Shown piece by piece: positions 60,191 through 64,000 of a stretch of DNA of 64,000 nt. The stretch is from JACKII01 sp041687435. Its GTDB lineage: Bacteria > Pseudomonadota > Alphaproteobacteria > Bin95. The notes beneath the pieces were generated by a model, which saw only the letters and a program-made list of their open reading frames with translations, made no database searches and had not been told where the DNA came from. The number at the start of each line of letters is the position of its first letter. Position 1 is the stretch's first letter. The stretch covers positions 1 through 64,000 of the forward strand of contig JAWLBX010000015.1 in NCBI GenBank assembly GCA_041687435.1. The letters run 5' to 3'. A program made the position numbers and the translations under genes.

Positions 60191-60954
60191 CGGTGTTCGA
60201 ACCCCTGCTCGCCGAATTGGATGCCTGGGCCGCCGAAGGCAGGATGCTGAAATTCTGGTGGCGCGACGATGACGCAACCGAAACCTCGAACGCGCTGACG
60301 GCCATGCTGGCTGTCGCCCGGGCCGCGAACATCCCGTTGGCGCTGGCCGTCATCCCGATGACCGCAACGGAAGGATTGGCAGCCGCCATCGCTCGCACTG
60401 AAGGCATCGCCATCTGGCAGCACGGCATCCGCCATGCCAACCGTGCCGAGCCACCGACCAAGAAGCAGGAACTCATCGCCGCCGATAGAGCGGTGCTGGA
60501 CGGCCTGCGACAAGGTCAAGCAAGGCTGGCGCAACTGTTCGGGCAGCGGGCGCAAGCGGTGCTGGTGCCACCCTGGAACCGGATCGGTGCGGGCCTGCTG
60601 CCGCACCTGCCAAGGCTGGGCTTCCAAGGGCTATCCACCTTCAAGCCACGGGGCTCGCCAAGGCCAACGCCCGGTCTGGTGCAGATCAACACTCACGCCG
60701 ACCTACTCGACTGGCGGGCGGGCGCGGCCTTTCGTGGCGCCGGCGCCTGCATCGGTGATCTCGTCTCGCACGCGCAGGCAAAACGGCGGCGGTTTGATGA
60801 TCCGCTGGAGCCGACAGGAATCCTGACCCACCATCTTGTCATGCAGGCAGATGCCTGGGACTTTCTAACCGGCCTGTTCGCGGCTACAAAAGCGCATCCG
60901 GCATGCACCTGGATCTTGCCTGCTTTTTCCGTCTCAGAACCGGAGTTTGAATGA
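60187..60954 (+). CDS. Polysaccharide deacetylase-like (NodB-homology) protein
   Basis: 255 aa. WWRDDDATETSNALTAMLAV has the paired aspartates of the NodB metal site, WQHGIRHANRAEPP the H-x3-H ligands, and VLVPPWNRIGAGLLPHLPRL the catalytic-region PPWN motif. Could remove acyl groups from a sugar; no signal peptide, so it acts in the cytoplasm. The start overlaps the previous stop by four bases. Confidence 0.84.
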   Translation: MTVFEPLLAELDAWAAEGRMLKFWWRDDDATETSNALTAMLAVARAANIPLALAVIPMTATEGLAAAIARTEGIAIWQHGIRHANRAEPPTKKQELIAADRAVLDGLRQGQARLAQLFGQRAQAVLVPPWNRIGAGLLPHLPRLGFQGLSTFKPRGSPRPTPGLVQINTHADLLDWRAGAAFRGAGACIGDLVSHAQAKRRRFDDPLEPTGILTHHLVMQADAWDFLTGLFAATKAHPACTWILPAFSVSEPEFE

Positions 60955-61463
60955 CCAACGCAGAGGCGCGCTTTCATTATCCGCTAAAGAACCTGGTGCC
61001 AGACTATTTGCGCGCGGGCGCTGGCTTTGGCCTGACCATGGTGCCGATGCCGCATGCCATCGGTGGCAGCCCGGTTGTTTTGGTCATCGTTCTGGGCCTC
61101 GCCGGGTTGTTCGGATCGTTCGGGCTGACGACCCTGGTGCGCCAGAAAAGCACCATCTGCGCCTCGGATGAAGGGCTGTGGATCGAGGGCCTGCGCCCCC
61201 GTGCCATGCGATGGGAGGAGGTCCGCGAAATCGACCTGCGCTATTTTTCAACCCGAAAAGACAGGGAGCAGGGCTGGTTTCAACTGAAAGTCATCGGCCC
61301 TAACGGTACGATCAAGGTGGATTCGAACCTGAACGATTTCGATGGGCTGCTGCACCGGATCGTGACCGCGATCACTCGACACGACCTGTCGGTTACGCCT
61401 ATTGGTCGGGAAAACCTGACATCGATGGGCCAAACCTTGCCCTACCGGGAGGACGATGCGTGA
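60951..61463 (+). CDS. Small membrane-anchored protein with PH-like domain
   Basis: 170 aa, no named family recognised. One or two hydrophobic segments lie at about 22-62 (GGSPVVLVIVLGLAGLFGSF). A soluble part of about 100 residues follows, with the strand pattern ICASDEGLWIEGLRPRAMRW, EEVREIDLRYFSTRKD and WFQLKVIGPNGTIKVDS, like bacterial PH (DUF304-type) domains. It overlaps its neighbours by 4 nt on both sides, so it links the sugar operon to the peptide-transport genes. Confidence 0.65.
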   Translation: MTNAEARFHYPLKNLVPDYLRAGAGFGLTMVPMPHAIGGSPVVLVIVLGLAGLFGSFGLTTLVRQKSTICASDEGLWIEGLRPRAMRWEEVREIDLRYFSTRKDREQGWFQLKVIGPNGTIKVDSNLNDFDGLLHRIVTAITRHDLSVTPIGRENLTSMGQTLPYREDDA

Positions 61464-63322
61464 CGCCGCTGCTTGAGGTCGAAAATCTCTGCATCGACTT
61501 CAACCTGGCCAGCGGCCCGATGCGGGCTGTGGATGGCCTCAGCTTCCGCGTGCCTGCCTGCCGCACCGTCGCGCTGGTTGGCGAAAGCGGCTCCGGCAAG
61601 TCGGTCACGGCGCAGGCGATCATGGGCATTTTGCCGAGAGTCGCATCCATCACCAGCGGCGCCATCCGGTTCCGCGATCCCGACGGCGATGGAACGATGA
61701 TCGACCTGGCCCAACTGGCGCCGAACAGCGCCGCCTTCCGCAATCTGCGCGGCGGCCGCATCGCCATCATATTTCAGGAGCCGATGACCTCGCTCTCGCC
61801 GGTGCACACCATAGGCAACCAGATCGGCGAAGCCCTGGAACTGCACCGCGGCATCTCCAGCCGCGAGGCACGGGCCGAAACCGCCGAAATGCTGAGCCTT
61901 GTCGGCTTTCCCGACCCGAAACGCGCGGTTGACAGCTACCCTTTTGAACTGTCCGGTGGCCTGCGCCAGCGGGCCATGATCGCCATGGCGCTGGTCTGCC
62001 AGCCGGCCCTGCTGATCGCCGACGAACCGACCACGGCGCTGGACGTTACCATCCAGGCGCAAATCCTGAAGCTGCTGAAAGACCTGCAGGGCCGCTTCGA
62101 GATGGCTGTTCTGATCATCACCCACGATCTGGGCGTGGTCGCCAACGTCGCGGACGAGGTGGTGGTGCTCTACCATGGCAAGCTGATGGAATCCGGCCCG
62201 GTGGAGGAGATTTTCCGCAATCCCGGCCATCCCTACCTGAAAGCGCTGCTGCACGCCGTCCCTCGCTTTCACATGGAGCCCGGCGAACGGCTGGTGCCCC
62301 TGCGGGAGGTGGAGGCGTCAAGCGGCACGCTGTTGGCGCCCAGGCCGCCGCTGGCAGGGGCCGAGCCGATTCTTTCGGTCCGGAACCTTTCCAAATCGTT
62401 CGGCCAGCGCAAACGGGGCCTGTTCGGCGGCAGCGCAGCGGAGCGGGTGCAGGCAGTGCGCGACGTTTCCTTCACCATCGCGCCGGGGGAGTGCCTGGGG
62501 CTGGTGGGGGAAAGCGGCTGCGGCAAGTCTACCGCCTCCAAAATCATCATGCGGGCGGTCCAGCCGGATACGGGCAGCATCACGCTGCGCACGGAAGACG
62601 GCCCGCTCGACGTTCTGTCGGCGGAAGGCCGCGACCTGATGCGCCTGCGCAGCCGCTTGCAATATATTTTTCAGGATCCTTTCAGCGCCCTCAACCCCCG
62701 CATGACGGTGTTCGACATCGTCAGTGAGCCGTTGGTCATCCATGGCATCGGTACGCCGCAGGAACGGCGCGCTTTCGTCATTGAACTGATGCAGCGGGTC
62801 GGCCTCGATCCCCGCTACCTGAACCGGTATCCCCACAGCTTTTCCGGCGGGCAGCGCCAGCGCATCGGCATTGCCCGGGCGCTCGCCCTGCGTCCGCAGG
62901 TGCTGATCTGCGACGAGCCGGTTTCCGCCCTGGACGTATCGGTACAGGCGCAGATTCTGAACCTGCTGAAAGACCTGCAACGCGAGCTCGGTCTGACCTA
63001 TCTCTTCATCTCCCACAATCTGGCGGTGGTGGACTATATGGCCGACCGCATCGCGGTAATGTGCGCCGGACGTCTGGTGGAACTGGCGCCGCGCACCGCT
63101 CTGTTCCGCGCACCTATGCATCCCTACACCCAGGCGCTGCTGACGGCGGTGCCAGAGCCAAGCCTGGACCATCCGCTAGACTTCAACCGGGTGATGGACG
63201 AACGCAGCTCCGACCCGGCGGCATGGCCGGCCCCCTATGCCGATGCCGACGGCAGCGCCGTGCTGACCGAGGTCGAACCCGGCCATTTCGTCCGCCGCTC
63301 CGCAGTTGCGGCTGCGGCATAG
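61460..63322 (+). CDS. Peptide/microcin-type ABC importer, fused tandem ATPase (YejF-like)
   Basis: 620 aa: two full NBDs in one chain, as in YejF and GsiA. NBD1 has GESGSGKSVTAQA (near 47), LSGGLRQRAMIAMAL and LLIADEPTTALDVT. NBD2 has GESGCGKSTASK (near 352), FSGGQRQRIGIARAL and VLICDEPVSALDVS. The C-terminal oligopeptide-transport extension HPYTQALLTAVPEPSLDHP is present. GTG 61460 overlaps the previous stop by 4 nt. It precedes a YejA-like receptor; the permeases would lie beyond the window. Confidence 0.92.
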   Translation: MTPLLEVENLCIDFNLASGPMRAVDGLSFRVPACRTVALVGESGSGKSVTAQAIMGILPRVASITSGAIRFRDPDGDGTMIDLAQLAPNSAAFRNLRGGRIAIIFQEPMTSLSPVHTIGNQIGEALELHRGISSREARAETAEMLSLVGFPDPKRAVDSYPFELSGGLRQRAMIAMALVCQPALLIADEPTTALDVTIQAQILKLLKDLQGRFEMAVLIITHDLGVVANVADEVVVLYHGKLMESGPVEEIFRNPGHPYLKALLHAVPRFHMEPGERLVPLREVEASSGTLLAPRPPLAGAEPILSVRNLSKSFGQRKRGLFGGSAAERVQAVRDVSFTIAPGECLGLVGESGCGKSTASKIIMRAVQPDTGSITLRTEDGPLDVLSAEGRDLMRLRSRLQYIFQDPFSALNPRMTVFDIVSEPLVIHGIGTPQERRAFVIELMQRVGLDPRYLNRYPHSFSGGQRQRIGIARALALRPQVLICDEPVSALDVSVQAQILNLLKDLQRELGLTYLFISHNLAVVDYMADRIAVMCAGRLVELAPRTALFRAPMHPYTQALLTAVPEPSLDHPLDFNRVMDERSSDPAAWPAPYADADGSAVLTEVEPGHFVRRSAVAAAA

Positions 63323-63338
63323 AAGGAGGCGTCAAGTG

Positions 63339-64000
63339 ATGCGCATCGTCCTTCTGCTGCTGGCTTGGCTCAGCCTTGGCGCCGCCACCTTCATCGACCC
63401 CCCCTATTTTGCGGACGCAGTCAAAGCCGGCGACCTGCCGCCCGTGGCGGAACGGCTGCCGCAGGAACCGATGACCGAGCCATTCGCCGAACCGTTTGCC
63501 CGGCCCGGCCGGCACGGCGGTTCGCTCAACATCCTGATGGCCAGCGCCAAGGATGTCCGCCAGATGGTGGTCTACGGCTATGCCCGCCTCATCGGCTACA
63601 ACCACGAACTGAAGCTGAAGCCCAATGTTCTGGAGCGCTACGAGGTGGAGGACGGCCGCATCTTCACCCTTTACCTGCGCAAGGGCCATAGCTGGTCGGA
63701 TGGCGCGCCGTTCACCTCGGAAGATTTCCGCTATTGGTGGGAGGACATGGCCAACAATCCGGAGCTTTCCCCCTCCGGCCCGCCGATCGAAATGCTGGTG
63801 GATGGCCAGCCGCCCGTGGTGGAGTACCTGGACGACACCACCATCCGCTACACATGGCCGAGCCCGAACCCCGCATTCGTTCCGGCGCTGGCCGGCGCGC
63901 GGCCGTTGGATATCTATGCGCCCAAGCATTATCTGAAAAAATACCACCCGCGGCATGCCGATCCGCAGAAATTGCAGGAACGGGTCGAGAAATCGAAACG
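63339..64000 (+). CDS. Family-5 extracellular solute-binding protein (YejA/DppA-like), 5' part only
   Basis: Open to the window end: 220 codons of what should be a receptor of about 600 aa. A hydrophobic signal (RIVLLLLAWLSLGAATF) is followed by GRHGGSLNILMASAKDVRQM, then LKPNVLERYEVEDGRIFTLY and LRKGHSWSDGAPFTSEDFRY, the SBP_bac_5 opening motifs. ATG 63339 has AAGGAGG 9 nt upstream; an in-frame GTG sits one codon earlier. Lies 16 nt after the ATPase; gene order here differs from yejABEF of Escherichia coli, where the receptor comes first. Confidence 0.88.
   Translation, partial: MRIVLLLLAWLSLGAATFIDPPYFADAVKAGDLPPVAERLPQEPMTEPFAEPFARPGRHGGSLNILMASAKDVRQMVVYGYARLIGYNHELKLKPNVLERYEVEDGRIFTLYLRKGHSWSDGAPFTSEDFRYWWEDMANNPELSPSGPPIEMLVDGQPPVVEYLDDTTIRYTWPSPNPAFVPALAGARPLDIYAPKHYLKKYHPRHADPQKLQERVEKSK

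Overview
The window is GC-rich, densely coded chromosomal DNA that reads as an alphaproteobacterium, most like a free-living Rhodospirillales-type organism. This rests on the gene content (LivGHMKF-type uptake operon, tandem TAXI periplasmic receptors, bufferin operons, many CoA, SDR and dioxygenase catabolic enzymes) and on frequent 4-nt start/stop overlaps. Species assignment is inference. There is no phage, integrase, transposase, CRISPR array or rRNA. One tRNA, Pro(UGG), is present.

Layout. 0-3 kb: the first codons of a minus-strand gene, a frameshifted membrane-protein gene, a REP-like palindromic element and a large alpha/beta hydrolase. 3.1-10.0 kb: a complete branched-chain-type ABC importer (two ATPases, two permeases, one receptor) with an acyl-CoA ligase inside the operon. 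10-16.1 kb: a cyclophilin-like protein, two MFS transporters, a nitroreductase, an enoyl-CoA hydratase, a stand-alone receiver and a TauE/SafE permease. 16.2-21.4 kb: four tandem paralogous TAXI-type receptors with no TRAP membrane subunits nearby. Each is followed by a hairpin or terminator, and three are preceded by a TTGACA box 85-91 nt from the start. The leaders of copies 2 and 3 can fold into the same bulged hairpin with compensating base changes.

21.4-32.8 kb: two small unknown proteins, an aminopeptidase P, an Ldh-family dehydrogenase, an MFS protein and tRNA-Pro. Next come a Pycsar-effector-like membrane protein paired with a yeast-type cytosine deaminase, a TauD dioxygenase, and a short operon of CoA-transferase, SDR and M20 amidohydrolase. 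32.8-35.6 kb: an AT-rich gene-poor stretch followed by three orphan genes (one possibly GNAT-like, one PAS_5-like, one unknown). 35.6-40.3 kb: two bufferin (MNIO RiPP) operons in tandem, bufA1-bufB-bufC-doxX and bufA2-bufB-bufC. 41-46.8 kb: an OmpA-type lipoprotein and assorted oxidoreductases. 46.8-47.5 kb: an AT-rich AbiU2-type HEPN defence gene broken by one in-frame stop.

47.5-51 kb: housekeeping genes purD, a phosphoesterase and xseA. 51-61.5 kb: divergent operons that look like one envelope or glycoconjugate system. On the minus strand are an ABC exporter with a badly degenerate, expanded nucleotide-binding domain, a cyclic-nucleotide-binding protein and a small methyltransferase. On the plus strand are two MurG-like and two GT4-type glycosyltransferases, a histidine phosphatase, a NodB-like deacetylase and a small membrane protein. 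61.5-64 kb: the start of a YejF/YejA-type peptide ABC importer, cut by the window edge.

Most likely to repay attention are the four-copy TAXI array with its possible structured leaders, the degenerate ABC exporter with its sugar-transfer neighbourhood, the doubled bufferin locus and the Pycsar-like/cytosine deaminase pair.
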